A stretch of DNA of 64,000 nt, from NCBI GenBank assembly GCA_037179385.1, contig CM074185.1, positions 50,781,000-50,844,999 on the forward strand, in the 5' to 3' direction. The translations under genes and the position numbers were made by a program. The DNA is from Holothuria scabra. Its lineage: Eukaryota; Echinodermata; Holothuroidea; Aspidochirotida; Holothuriidae. Each line of letters begins with the position of its first letter. The first letter of the stretch is position 1. The notes beneath the pieces are model-generated. The model was not told the origin of the DNA. It made no database searches and was given only the letters and a program-made list of their open reading frames with translations. This document shows positions 43,870 through 55,117 of the stretch, piece by piece.

Positions 43870-44785
43870 TAAGATGTTGAATATTATTCACTCAGTTTAA
43901 AAATGGTACACTGCAATAATTGGTGATGTAATTGCTTTACTACTCAAGTGGCAGTCTTTTAATGCTACTTCACCTTGTGCCAATATAAGATGGTGGCATA
44001 CCACGAGACTACAGGTTCACAACATGGAAGGGTCCACGAGACTGAAAATTTAAATGAGAAGGGGTCTGCAAGAGCAAAAGTAAGAAAAGGTTTGGAAGGT
44101 GGAAAATGTGAATGAGTTTGAGAGACCAAAAGGGTCATTTTCAGTCCTGTAAACCTCTTCATGAAGAGATTTGCCAGACCGAAAATGACCAAAATGAGGA
44201 AAGGTCTAGGAAATGAAAACAGAGAATAGGCCCACAAGCCTGAAAGTGAATAAAAGGCAGCCGGGTTTCAATGTCTTTCTCACCAACCTTTTCACATTTT
44301 CGGTCTCATGGACCTCACTTTCTTTTCAGTCTTGCAAACCTTCAGTCATGTGAACCCCTTTTGATTTTACGGTCTGGTGAATCTTCGGTCTTGTGAACCC
44401 TATTACATTTTCAGTCTCGGGGACAGTTGGTCTTGTGGACCTTCAGTCTCGGGCTGTTGCCTATGTGATAGTTTTATTACAGTTCTTGGGTGATGTGGTT
44501 AAACAAACCCTCTCCTTACAACATGCTGTACAAGAAAACTGGAAGTGTTCAAGGTCATATAAACATTTTTAATTTCAAAGACAAACAAAGCAAGTAATGT
44601 GTTTTACAACAAGAAAGTAACAAATTATCATGCAATGGACTATTTTGATTTACATTAATTGATTTTAGCAGATACTGTCAATCATCAATAGAACAACCTG
44701 CAGTATGACAAAGTGGGTTGGATGAATAAATTCTTGTTTGCAACCTCCATAATTTTAAAATTCTAGACTTGTGGTACACTTTAAT
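43870..44785 (+). repeat. dispersed duplicate, copy 1 (split by an insertion)
   Basis: The outer parts (43870-43990 and 44462-44785) align in order with 53222-53703. Shared strings include AAATGGTACA, CACCTTGTGCCAAT, CAACATGCTGTACAAGAAAA, AATTTCAAAGACAAACAAAG and TTTGCAACCTC. The middle, 43995-44461, is absent from the second copy. Either an old segmental duplication or two copies of an unknown transposon. Confidence 0.7.
43995..44461. mobile_element. inverted-repeat cassette built from ~20-bp degenerate units
   Basis: The left half carries ACGAGACTGAAAAT-type units and the right half the complementary ATTTTCAGTCTCG-type units, many times over (TTTTCGGTCTCATGGACC, TTCGGTCTTGTGAACCC and so on). 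The outermost ~55 bp on each side align as inverse complements. Start GGCATACC, end GGCTGTTGCC. The paralogous site at 53222-53703 lacks it. It could be a MITE with amplified subterminal repeats. Confidence 0.7.
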
Positions 44786-45930
44786 TAACACACAACGTGA
44801 AGTTAGATTTTGGGGTTTTTTTTGCAGAAGACTATGTGCAGTAAGTATATATACTTGTGATAGGCCTATAATCTTAATTAACCTGCAGTTTTAAAATCTT
44901 TTTCACCACTATAAATCAGAAATTAATACATATTAATTAACCCTCTTGAAAATTGAGGTCTTCTACATAAAGTGTTTGCCTTTTGCAATTTTCATCCACA
45001 TGTTTCATTCAAAATAAGTCTAAGTGCACAGCTTTGATTATGTTCAAAATGTTATAATTCAACGTTTTGAATGGATGCAGTTTCATCTCTTGTATATATC
45101 CTGGGACGTAAAATATGGTTTGGGATGAAGATGAGGCAGACAGTCTGTACTGCTTTTATCATGAAACCAACTTGGTGATGATTGACTTATACAACAGACT
45201 GGGGAGACCTGGCTAGTGTCATTTGTTGTATGGAGAGAAGTACTGATCTCTCAGATATGACATTGTATTACCACTTAGAATGGACTAGTATTGATGTCAC
45301 GCTAAGGAGATGCTAGCACAATCATGTTTTGACAAACGACGAAAAGCGAAAATTTTTGCTCATAAATCCTGGAGACTGCTATGTTTCACATGCCCAAACT
45401 ATTCAAAGTTCAGCGATAATGGAGGAAGCTCTGGGCTTCTTTCGGCTTCAAGATACCTTTAATACCTCCCACATACAGTATTTCCTCCTGAATTAGACCA
45501 TGAGTAACTGGAGTAATCTTGATAGCTTCACCGTCAACTGAGATATGGTTAAAATCTTCATACCAACCTCAATTCTGAGAATTGGTCACTGTAGTGGGTA
45601 ACCATTTACCGGAAAGATCAGAATTTTCTCTCGCTTCATTGACTGAACCAAGTCTGTGGTGCAATGAGTCATTTATGTATTGTATCATGTGGCCAGTCTT
45701 AACAATTTATCCTAGGTTTATGTGTTCCACGAATCAGATAATTATTTATTTGTACGTCAATTAGAAAGGATCACATTCACTTCCTGTTCTCTAGTAGCCT
45801 TTCACTTGTAAGTTTGTTGCAAATGGTGTAAAGAATTTCAGCTAAGAATCAAGTTTCATTTTCCACAGGAAGAGGCAATATATATTTTAAATAAATTTGT
45901 TTAGTTTGCTTCCACATGGTTACATCATGG
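44786..45930. other. RGS intron 2, unannotated stretch
   Basis: Non-coding. No supported feature. Confidence 0.4.
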
Positions 45931-46340
45931 GGGTTATTCACAGACTTCCTATAAGTGGACAGAGCATACTGCATGGTATATTGTCGCTACTGTACGTGTG
46001 AGAAAGAGCACACCAAGATGGCTGTCTGCTATGGTTTTGTGTGAGAGTTTGAACTTGCTCAAGTCCTTTCCTAAGTTTTACAAGAAAGTTGAAATATTTT
46101 TGAAAGATGGCATTGGTAATGTCAAAATCTCTTCATGTATTGTAGGAATATGATCTTGTTTCCCATTTAAGTTAAAATTTTGTTTAAAATATTACAGATT
46201 CGTCGTCAAATCACACAAATTGCAGCTTCATGGCAGCCATCGTAGGTCGCCTTTTTTGTCCCAGTCAGTGGCGAAGACCTAGCGATAGGACGTATACGTT
46301 ACATGCTCTGTCCATATATAAAAGAATGTGGGGTTATGTA
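45931..46340. mobile_element. ~410-bp MITE with long inverted ends
   Basis: The left end runs GGGTTATTCACAGACTTCCT, AAGTGGACAGAGCATACTGC, TATTGTCGCTA. The complement of the right end is ATAACCCCACATTCTTTTAT, ATATGGACAGAGCATGTAAC, CGTCCTATCGCTA. The arms are ~60 bp with mismatches, strongest at GGACAGAGCAT. No coding frame. Confidence 0.72.
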
Positions 46341-46636
46341 ATTCACCTGCCTCTCTGTCATATGACCAGGCAGTTGAGATGTTGTGTGAGTAAAGCCTTG
46401 GAGTGAGCTAGCAGGTCAATCTTTTATTTTGAGATAGTAATGACTTGTGTACATGGAGCATTGCACAACCCCATCCCCCTCAATTTTTTTTTCTTTTTCG
46501 CCTTCTAGCTCAATTTAATTTTCGAAAATTTATGTGTAAATTTTTTAACATATAAATTTACTTCAAACATTATTTGTTGCACCAGATTACATGGAAGGAA
46601 AATAAGTAACGATTGAACACTGCACATACTGCATGC
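46341..46636. other. RGS intron 2, short unannotated stretch
   Basis: Non-coding. No supported feature. Confidence 0.4.
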
Positions 46637-46820
46637 CCCTTCGATTCCCAGGTCGAGTTACACCAAAGCCTCTAGAAATGGAACCTACTGTCTTTGTGCA
46701 TGATGCTCCGCATAAGCAATGGAGTAGGGAAAACAAATCAGTGAGCCACAACTGGAAAAAAGGTTGTGGCCAGTTTGACTTGAACCAATAGTTTGGAAAC
46801 TGGGCCGTAAAACTTAATTT
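46637..46820 (+). mobile_element. tRNA-derived SINE, 5'-truncated copy
   Basis: Begins at the B box (CTTCGATTCCCAGG) and continues through ATGGAACCTACTGTCTTTG, GCAATGGAGTAGGGAAAA and TGGAAACTGGGCCGTAAAAC. The tRNA 5' half is missing. Confidence 0.78.
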
Positions 46821-47282
46821 TAACTAACTATTGAACCCACCCATGGGAGAATTCCTGGCTAAAGGACAGGTCAAGCTATGGAGCAATGTTAAAATCTCCA
46901 TCTCTTGTTAGGAAAACCTCCAATTTGCTAACCAGGATAAAAATATGACCATATAGTGCACCCTAAGAGGGTGTTTTAGACTGTATTAAATGGATGATTC
47001 CCTACTCCTATGGAAACTTCTTGATTTAGATGTCTATGAAAAGCAGGCAGACCAGTATTAAAAATAGGAATGTCCTCCATCAGTGCACAGTGTGTAAAGG
47101 GACACTATATCACCTGGGGCCACTCTGTCGCAACCAGCAAGAAAAGCAATAGTGGCCATTTCTCACATTTTTACACTGCCATACAATTTGATAGAATGCA
47201 GTGAAACAAATCAGATGTTTTCTTTGTGACTCTTTCACCACATTGATTTGACACTGACACTGAGTAAAGGGGCTGTTAGTAA

Positions 47283-47465
47283 CACACCAATGTAAATATG
47301 TTTGAGAAAAGTCTAGTTCAATTTAGTTTCAAATATAGGTTGAGTTCAAGTTTAGTTTCAAATATGGTGCATATAGGTTTAAGCCCTCCCCTTTAGTCAC
47401 TTCTTACAACATATGGGGAATAGCATGGGCATATTCTCCAACCCATAGCCCATGGGGAGAACAGC
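47283..47465 (-). repeat. short interspersed repeat (AGGCGACTA family), copy
   Basis: Minus-strand copy. GTTCAAGTTTAGTTTCAAAT, TTTAGTCACTTCTTACAACA and GGGCATATTCTCCAACCC are visible on the + strand. A partial duplication of its GTTCAAGTTTAGTTTC block is present. Confidence 0.62.
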
Positions 47466-47645
47466 ATGACAAAAGCACTGGGCAAACACAGGTGGACCTT
47501 GTCAAGGGTGTCCCAGAGGAAGTTGTAACATCAAAATTTCCTCATTTAAAACAAAACAAAACCCCTTCCAATTGATAAAATTCAGTAGAAAAAACCCATT
47601 TTGAGTCATATGCATACTCACATGGCTTTGTGAGGGAAACCTTAA

Positions 47646-47940
47646 GGGTCAAACCTCTCACCCCAAACTACAATTTTGGTACAGGGGTACCCAAATTCTC
47701 AATTGGCTCAGCTCTTTGATTGACAGCTAATTCAAACAATGCAGAGTACCAAAGCTTATATCACATAGCATGAACGGTACTGAGAGTGTTTTGATTATAC
47801 AAATTTAGTTTTTCTTTATTCACCTTGAAGCAATAAACTGAGATTGTATCTGGATGAGGATGAATTTCAGACAATTGTGGAAGGAGCTTAAGTAAGGAGG
47901 TTAGGAGAATTGGTACTATTTGGGGTAAGAGAACTGGGCC
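47646..47940 (-). mobile_element. ~296-bp TTAA-type MITE, copy C
   Basis: Flanked by TTAA at 47642-47645 and 47941-47944. On the + strand it starts GGGTCAAACCTCTCACCCC and ends GGGGTAAGAGAACTGGGCCT, so it is reversed relative to 28179-28474. Confidence 0.82.
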
Positions 47941-49014
47941 TTTAAATGCACCGAAAATACACAGAATGATGTCACTCATATGAATTAAGTGCTGAATTCC
48001 AGGTTCATACATTCCAGATCAGATTTCTAAATAAATGCAAATCCTGCTTTCCAATTTTTTAAACTGAAAAATAACATGGTACTGATTCACTTGACCTATG
48101 GCACACTAGTGACTCCCCTACCATCTACCCCCACACGTCGCGCCCCCAACCCATCTGCCCCTACCCTGTGGTGCCTTTTATCTCCTGTATAAAACAAAAG
48201 TAATTTTGCCTTCCACATACTCATTAGGTTCAATGTTCACAATTAATCCATGTCCTCAACATTCCATTGCTTGAACATAATTTTAATGACATATATGGCT
48301 GTTAATACAAACATTAGTGAGATCCTGCCTGTAGCATACAGCAAGATAATCTCCCGTAAGGTCTTTTAACAAAATCTACAATTATCAGATACAGAATGAT
48401 TGATCATGCCATATGAGCTATGACAGTTTTATGTCTGATATGTGAGTTCTTGACGATTGTAAATCTACTTTCAATGTTATTAGGAAGCTTTTAGTCTTTC
48501 ATTGTAACTTCTTGCATAATTTGCTTTAATATTTTGTCCAAGTGTTCTCAAGTAAGATGTTTTTGTCAATTGCAAGGTTCTCCAGGATTATGTAAACCTA
48601 TGATGTTATTGTAAAAAAATAAGTGTCTTTTGAGATGAAAATATCAGTATAGAGCTTAACTAGAGTAGAGTTACAGGCTATCAGTAGGTATAGAGAAATA
48701 TGATTAGCTCTTGTGTTTAGTGACTGTAGGCAGCCAAAAGTGGGGTAGATGAGCCTTAAATCGTCTTCATTTACTGTCTACCTGAATTTCAAACCCTCAT
48801 ATTCAGTGAAAGTGAGGGAACCAAGGTACAATTCAATGCACAGCCATGTATGGTACAGGTAAGTGCCAGTGAAAGATTAAAAGGTGATAGACCCCAGTTA
48901 TGGCCAAACAATATCACATCATCAGTTGCTGCCCGGATTCTTCTATAGTTTTTTCCTTGTTTTTTCATTTTTTAAGGAAAAGGACAAACCGTTTTAGTTT
49001 TGTTTTTTTCGCAG
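47941..49014. other. RGS intron 2, end part
   Basis: Non-coding up to the acceptor TTTTTTTCGCAG. No further feature supported. Confidence 0.55.
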
Positions 49015-49178
49015 AGCCAAAGAAATTAAGGCAAGGGTGCAATCATTACGAAGGCGTCATACAGAGGGCTCCCTTCAAGAGACAGAGGATAAAGTGACTC
49101 CAGAAAATAAGACAGTACCCGATGCTGAGGATATCAAGAAATGGGCTGAAGGATTTGAAAGCTTGCTCAAAGATAAGC
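49015..49178 (+). CDS. RGS: RGS protein, R4-type helix and start of RGS box
   Basis: 164-nt exon between TTTTTTTCGCAG and the donor GTAAGA. The first base completes the codon left by 31641-31801; one base is left over at the end. It encodes AKEIKARVQSLRRRH, matching the conserved N-terminal amphipathic cationic helix of R4 RGS proteins (AKEMK/AKEIK start) that helps bind membrane. A polar linker and DIKKWAEGFESLLKDK, the first helix of the RGS box, follow. Exon borders at this place agree with vertebrate R4 genes as I know them. The R-rich LRRRH recalls RGS3 more than RGS4/5, but subtype is not certain. Confidence 0.92.
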
Positions 49179-50035
49179 GTAAGAAGGCACTTTTTTTTAG
49201 TTTAATTTTAAGCGTGATGATATGAGGTACATATGTTAGATACAGAAGGATGTCCAGTCATGTTTCATTGCCAAACTGATTTAACTTCGGCATTAAAGGC
49301 CATACTTGGATATGAATTTTTCATGTGAGAATAAAACCATATTAATTACACAAGTTAATGGATACTTGGAAAAGTTTTCGGTGTTTTTATATATGGGAAT
49401 TTTAGATATATCTGTGTATGTGTGATCTTCACTGTGGGGGTAGTCCTTGGCATTGAAACAGGTAGCACTTGACATTTCTTACTTTATCAGCAGTATGGTA
49501 TATTTTTTATGGACAAGCAATCCCCTTTCCACAGATCAAAAGATTCCCCCTCCCATACTAAGTGTACATAAAATGCAGAATTTTTTAGTTATTTCTTTCA
49601 AAAATGGGTTGCATTTTGGCATTTGTGTGTCACTAAGTCCCATTTCTAATGAAGTTTTCACATACATACCAAAATGAGACAACTATTCTATGTGGAATAT
49701 TATAATACCTTTTTAGCCAACTTTGATGTTAAATCTATTCTTTTTTTTCTGTTTTTTATTTCTGATTGAAATGATATTTTGCAGCACATATGTTATCTGC
49801 TTGTTCACATTAAACATTATTGGGAGGGCACACAGTCTTCAATTTCTTTTGTTTTGTTTCATTTCATTGTTTCCCACAACATTTAATATCAATATTGAGG
49901 TTACAGCTTCAACCTAGCCAGAATTTTAAAATGTACAGTACTAGCCCTTCCTTGACCCTCAATTCCATATAGTCTTTACTGTAATTTGCTTTCTTTTTTT
50001 TTTTTTTTTTTTTTGTATTTGTCCTTACACTTTAA
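49179..50035. other. RGS intron 3, first part
   Basis: AT-rich. A 26-base T-run near 49992-50014 stands directly before a MITE. No exon supported. Confidence 0.5.
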
Positions 50036-50681
50036 GGCCTGATCTTCTCAGTCCCCAAATAGTTATTATTCTCCTAACCTATGACCCTGTTTAAAATTCA
50101 TCCTCATCCAGACACAAGCTCAGTTTATTGCTTCAAGGTGAGTATACAAGACCCCAATTTGTAGTCAAAATACTCTGACTGTGGTCTCATGTACCCGTTG
50201 TTGCCTCGCCCACAAATAACGAGGGGATAATGTGGGTTAACGTGGGGTCAGTGTTTTTAAATTTTGATCCACCTTCAATCACAGGGTTTATATGGTTTTA
50301 AGCACTGTTTGTTTAATCAAGCAAGGTCACAGGTGTTTATGGCACTGTTGACAGGTATTTTCTAACATTTTACAGTAATTTGTACGTGAAATATTTGACC
50401 TTGTTACTATGGTAGCACTACCCAATCAACGAAACTCAGGGTACATGAGAACACATACTGGAAAGCATGGGACGAACCTGCTGTTTTGCCTTATTGTAAA
50501 CATGAAGTTACAATGAGTGTCATTAGGTACATGGGACCAAGCCTTCTCAGTACTGTACAGGCTGTGTAATATGAAGGGATGGTACTTTGCATTGTTTGAA
50601 CCAGCTGTCAATTAAAGAACCAGTTGAGAGTTTCTGTTAACCCCTATAAAAATTGTAGTGTAGGGTGAGAGGATTGGCCCT
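50036..50681 (+). mobile_element. ~296-bp TTAA-type MITE, copy D, split by a nested element
   Basis: Outer parts 50036-50180 and 50542-50681 together match the family. TTAA flanks at 50032-50035 and 50682-50685. The break falls within the block that reads CAAAACACTCTCAGTAC in intact copies. Confidence 0.8.
50181..50541. mobile_element. nested ~361-bp inverted-end insertion
   Basis: Left end GTGGTCTCATGTACCCG. The complement of the right end is TTGGTCCCATGTACCTAATG. A further internal copy of the end (GGGTACATGAGAAC) lies near 50438. It interrupts MITE copy D, so it is the younger of the two. No open frame. Target duplication unclear. Confidence 0.72.
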
Positions 50682-50685
50682 TTAA

Positions 50686-51598
50686 ACTACTTATAAATGA
50701 TTGTGATAGAATTTTGTGGTTACATTGTATGATCTGACACTAACACTGGCAGTTTTCTCAAATACAAAATAAAGATAAGTCAGTTTAGTTATCCTATGTT
50801 GCCCATTGATACAACATCTCCAGCATGGGAGAAAGTAGGTCTAAAGTTTATTTTGTGTCTTCAGCTGAGGTTCCTCTGCAGAGTTAAAATAAATTTGGGG
50901 GAAGTGCCTCAGGCTTCAGTCGCAACATGGGACTTAACTAGTTTCTCTGAAAGTCTTGATGCGGTGACATGAATCTTTCTTTACGTACCTTTTAAACTTC
51001 CATCTTTTCTGAGTCCTGCTTCCCAGCCTCTTCAAGATGGTGGTTCTCGTAGTATCGTGGACAAACTCTGCCAATAAGTGTATCCATAGTTATTCAGTGT
51101 CACCTAGATTAGCTTGGGGATGGTGTGTCACCGTTATCATTTCTTTCTTGTTACCTGATCCCACTTGGAAGATATCGGGTTGGTGCTGGTGGGACGGAAA
51201 TATTTAGATCGAGTGGTTTCTTTAAATAGCTTCAGTGGAGTGCGGTTGAGTAGGAGATGTCCCATTTGTTCTGTTTTAATACAAGATATTAGATGTTTCT
51301 TTGCAGGAACAGATGAAGATATTCGACATTTGGCTGTAGTATGTCAATGTTCCTCAATAGTTTAATTTAGTTCAGACTGATATCTTGCCCAAGGACTGGT
51401 TAGCAGTTCAAACAAATATTACAAAAGGGGTCTTCTTTAATAAACTCAGTGTCCAATTGGGTCTCAAGTGGCATACAGTAGGTGACTGATTAAATTTGCC
51501 CTACTTGTGATTTAGTTTGTGTTGTAGCAACAAATTTGACATGCACGGGCCTAACCTCCCAAGTGTTTTCAACATGACACGCACACAAACATAATAGC
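50686..51598. other. RGS intron 3, unannotated stretch
   Basis: Non-coding. No supported feature. Confidence 0.4.
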
Positions 51599-51682
51599 GT
51601 TTTTTATGTAAATACCGGTAGTGAATTAAGCTACATAGGTACCTATGTAGCTTAATTCACTACCGGTATTTACATAAAAAAC
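51599..51682. repeat. 84-bp perfect palindrome, no spacer
   Basis: Arms 51599-51640 and 51641-51682 are exact inverse complements with the symmetry axis in CATAGGTACCTATG. Each arm contains ACCGGTA and GTGAATTAAGC. The match stops abruptly outside. No spacer separates the arms, so the sequence could extrude as a cruciform. Confidence 0.95.
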
Positions 51683-53221
51683 AGGCTATGCACATACAGC
51701 GCACATGCATACCACATAGGCCTATGTAGGACAGGCAGTGATTTCAAACTGTATACCGAGCCCTATGCGTAATGCTCTGACTACATACTTTAATGTGTCT
51801 ATAGCCTAGTTTGTGTTGGTATGTAAATAATAGGTCAATCTAAGCTACTAGCCACAGGTTGAACTTCCTAGAAACAAGGTAAGATATAGCAGTAGGCCTA
51901 GGCTAGTAGTGTTTGACTTAAGATTCCGGGTTGAAGGAAAGCCTTAGGGCCGCCAAGAACCTGTCATATTGAGATGGTTCCAAGCTGGCGTTAGAACCAC
52001 GGGCGGATCTAGGATTCTTCGTTGGGGGGGGCGCTGACTGTCGATAATCTGCCCAAATGAATATCTAAGCGGAGCGCCACCATCGTTTGGCACGGAGCAT
52101 ACAGTAAGTTTTGAAAAATCGTGACCCCTCAGATAGCCAGAAATGGCATTTCCCAGGCTTCAAAGTAGAACCTAAGCAGTCGTTACTTTGAGCTTTTGTT
52201 TGCCAAAAAAATGTTCCCCTCAATTTAAAGTGAGAAAATTGCAAAAACTTGCTTTATGAACTAAACCAAAATTTCCTTGATCTTGATTTTAATCTAAGAT
52301 CACTCTTTAAACACTTTTGATGAAATATCTTTCTGAAAATATGTCGTAATGTTATAGGTCCGGAAAGATAAGGGGGATCCTCACACAAGGTACAGAGAAG
52401 AGAATCTTTCCTATTTAATTATGAATAAAAATTCACTACAACCTATAATTCTATGAACATAAAAGAAAACTGAAAGAATTGATTTTTGGGGTCTCCAACA
52501 GCTTCAAAGACGATGGTGAAAATATCTGACCAAGAACATGATGCACTGCTGCAAGATTCATATTTGAGATCGCAGTAGCTTTTTAAGTCTTTTGCTTGAT
52601 GAAATATACCACTTTATTGTCATGTGCATGAGAGATAAACTTTTTAAATGATCTGTACTGTTTTGAGTTTATTCAGAGGATTTCCAGAAATTTTATCACT
52701 ATTCTACATTTCTCGAAATAGACCAATTTTCCTGAATTCCTCGTAATTACCTTGAAAGGAATGGAATTGCAAATGATAGCATAATTTACATTTACATACA
52801 GTTTGAATTTCCATTATGGATGGTGCGTAGCCTATGGACATTTTCACAGTTCTTTTGTTTTTCCATGAAGAGTTTATGGTAACATTAACAAGGATTTCCA
52901 TTGTTTAAAAAAACTCCACATCTGATGAACCCAAGTAGCAGATGGATTGTAAGAAAAAATTTAGTGTTCTACATAAAGCATGGTCTGAAATGGGGTTGAG
53001 ACCTTCTTTATCACTCTATTGACATTTTATCAGAAAACTTGAAACTGTGTGCTCTAAATTACTATTAGGTTGTAACAATTATAATTACATAGTTTGAAAA
53101 TTATAAGATAATACAACATTATGTAGAAACAAGTAGCCTATTAAAATGATCTATTTAGTGAAAGTAAAATATAAGCTTTGGAAAATTTTAGGGGGGCACA
53201 CGCCTGGTGTGCCCTGCCTAA
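51683..53221. repeat. possible transposon remnant
   Basis: ACGGGCGGATCTAGGATTCT followed by a GGGGGGGG run (51997-52032) resembles the common 5' end of an animal DNA transposon. AGGGGGGCACACGCCTGGTG near 53192 forms a GGGCACAC/GTGTGCCC hairpin like such 3' ends. The two could delimit an old ~1.2-kb copy, but no transposase is seen. Confidence 0.35.
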
Positions 53222-53703
53222 ATGTTGAAGTTAATTATGTCAATATAAAATGGTACATTGTGCAATAATTTGTAATGTCATTGGTGTTTAATTCAAATTT
53301 ACAATCTATGTATTTCTTTGTTATTCTAACTGCTTCTGCACCTTGTGCCAATGTGTGATAGTAACCTTATGGGCATGTGATTACAGTAATCTTACAGCAA
53401 TCCAGCCATCTCTGCACAACATGCTATGCTAGAAAACAGGAATTGTTCGAGAGGTCATATTACCATTTTTAGTTTCAAAGGAAAAACAAAGCAGGTGAAT
53501 TGTGAATTGTACTGCAAGAAAGTCACAAATTGTTGCTCAACTATTGCACAACCATTATTTTATTTCAAGTGAACAAATTTCAACATTTAATATGTTAATA
53601 TCTCAACAATGGAATTAGCTATGGAAGTGGGACTTAGGATGGATAAGTAACATTTTGCAACCTCTATATTTATTTTTAAAATTCAAGACTTGAAGTACAC
53701 ATT
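53222..53703 (+). repeat. dispersed duplicate, copy 2 (no insertion)
   Basis: Uninterrupted counterpart of 43870-44785. The sequence CACCTTGTGCCAATGTGTGATAG runs through the place where the 467-bp cassette sits in the other copy. Confidence 0.7.
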
Positions 53704-54913
53704 ACCTTTGTCTATGTGACTTCCTTTCAGACTGAGTAAGCCAGTTTTGTTTTCTTTAGTTTCTTCAGTATTTAAATTGGCCTTGAACGTAAAGAGTCCC
53801 AAATTTATTTTAAAACAACTACACCTGCATGCCACAAAATTCCTCTCATTTAGCATTTCATTTATCATCTGTGATATATCCAACAATCAACATTTCATAC
53901 AGAATTCTGGATAAATCCAGCATGTTAGTGGCCAAAAATATGGTCACATCATTAAACCAAACCATTCATTGATAAGGATATCAAAGTACATTAATTTTTG
54001 TACATGCATGTATATACAGTGGATCTTCACTTCATGGATGGTATCAGCTAGACCATGGCTATAGCAAGGACCCTGTGTCAGATGCAAATTAGTTTATCCT
54101 CAGTTTTGCAGACAGCAGTAAAACTTCATACTTATCAGTAAAGCTTTTATTCAAACCCGCAGTAGCCAAGTACCATATTTTTGAAAACTCTTTTTTCAGC
54201 AATTCTCTTGTATGATAAGTTTTCTTCCATAGTTGATTGATTTAACTACAGTGCAATACTAACAGGTTTATATATGGAAATTACTGGACCTAGCCTATCC
54301 TTGTGAACAAACTCACACTGAGAGGCAGTTGCTTATTTGGTTTTGGTTAAAATTTGGCATTAGGTTGCTTTTTATGCAGCACAATTGTGGGATTGGGATT
54401 TCGACATGATGAAAATGAGCATGAAGGATTTGGGGAATAATCAAACCTCACAAGCTTCTAGACTGAAACAAATGTATAATAGGATTTGAAGGACTACAAC
54501 CTGTTCAGACTGAAACAAGATGGTCATAAATTAGAAGTGGTCTCTAAAGTAGGTTACAGTATTTTGCCAGGGAATAAATCATGTTACTCTGTGGTGCTGG
54601 AAATTCCTTTTCTACCAAAGCTATGTGTTTTGCAACTGAAAAAAAACACTTTTTTATTTTGTAGAAGCAGGGTGGCAGCTCTGCATGCCCATAGTGTCAA
54701 AGCTTGCGTCATTTTATCTCATGTGCTAGTACCGCCTCATAACCACTGAAATCCAGAAGAAACCATTCTTTGAATGTATATAGGTGCCCTTTAGTAAAGA
54801 GAGGCTAATTCTGCTAAACATGTATCCATTTCTTTTGTTTTTGTAATTAATGCTAAGGAGCAATTTCTCTTGTATGTAAATTGGTAATTTATAGCTGCAG
54901 TAGTATGCACATT
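53704..54913. other. RGS intron 3, unannotated stretch
   Basis: Non-coding. No supported exon or repeat. Confidence 0.4.
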
Positions 54914-55117
54914 TACTGTACTGTACTGTACTGTACTGTACTGTACTGTACTGTACTGTACTGTACTGTACTGTACTGTACTGTACTGTACTGTACTGTA
55001 CTGTACTGTACTGTACTGTACTGTACTGTACTGTACTGTACTGTACTGTACAGTACTGTACTGTACTGTACTCTACTCTACTGTACAGTACTGTACTGTA
55101 CTGTACTGTACTGTACT
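54914..55117. repeat. CTGTA pentanucleotide microsatellite
   Basis: About 40 tandem units of CTGTA, pure for roughly the first 130 bases, then with variants such as CAGTA and CTCTA. The long frame through it (repeating Leu-Tyr-Cys-Thr-Val) is an artefact of the period. Confidence 0.97.

Noticed and set aside
4746..49178. Direct splicing of exon 4746-5465 to exon 49015-49178
   Set aside because: The phase is wrong: reading from base one of 49015 meets TAA at the fifth codon. The 161-nt exon solves this.
51997..53216. A complete ~1.2-kb DNA transposon between the G-runs
   Set aside because: The two ends were not shown to be inverse complements and no transposase remains, so only a low-confidence remnant is listed.
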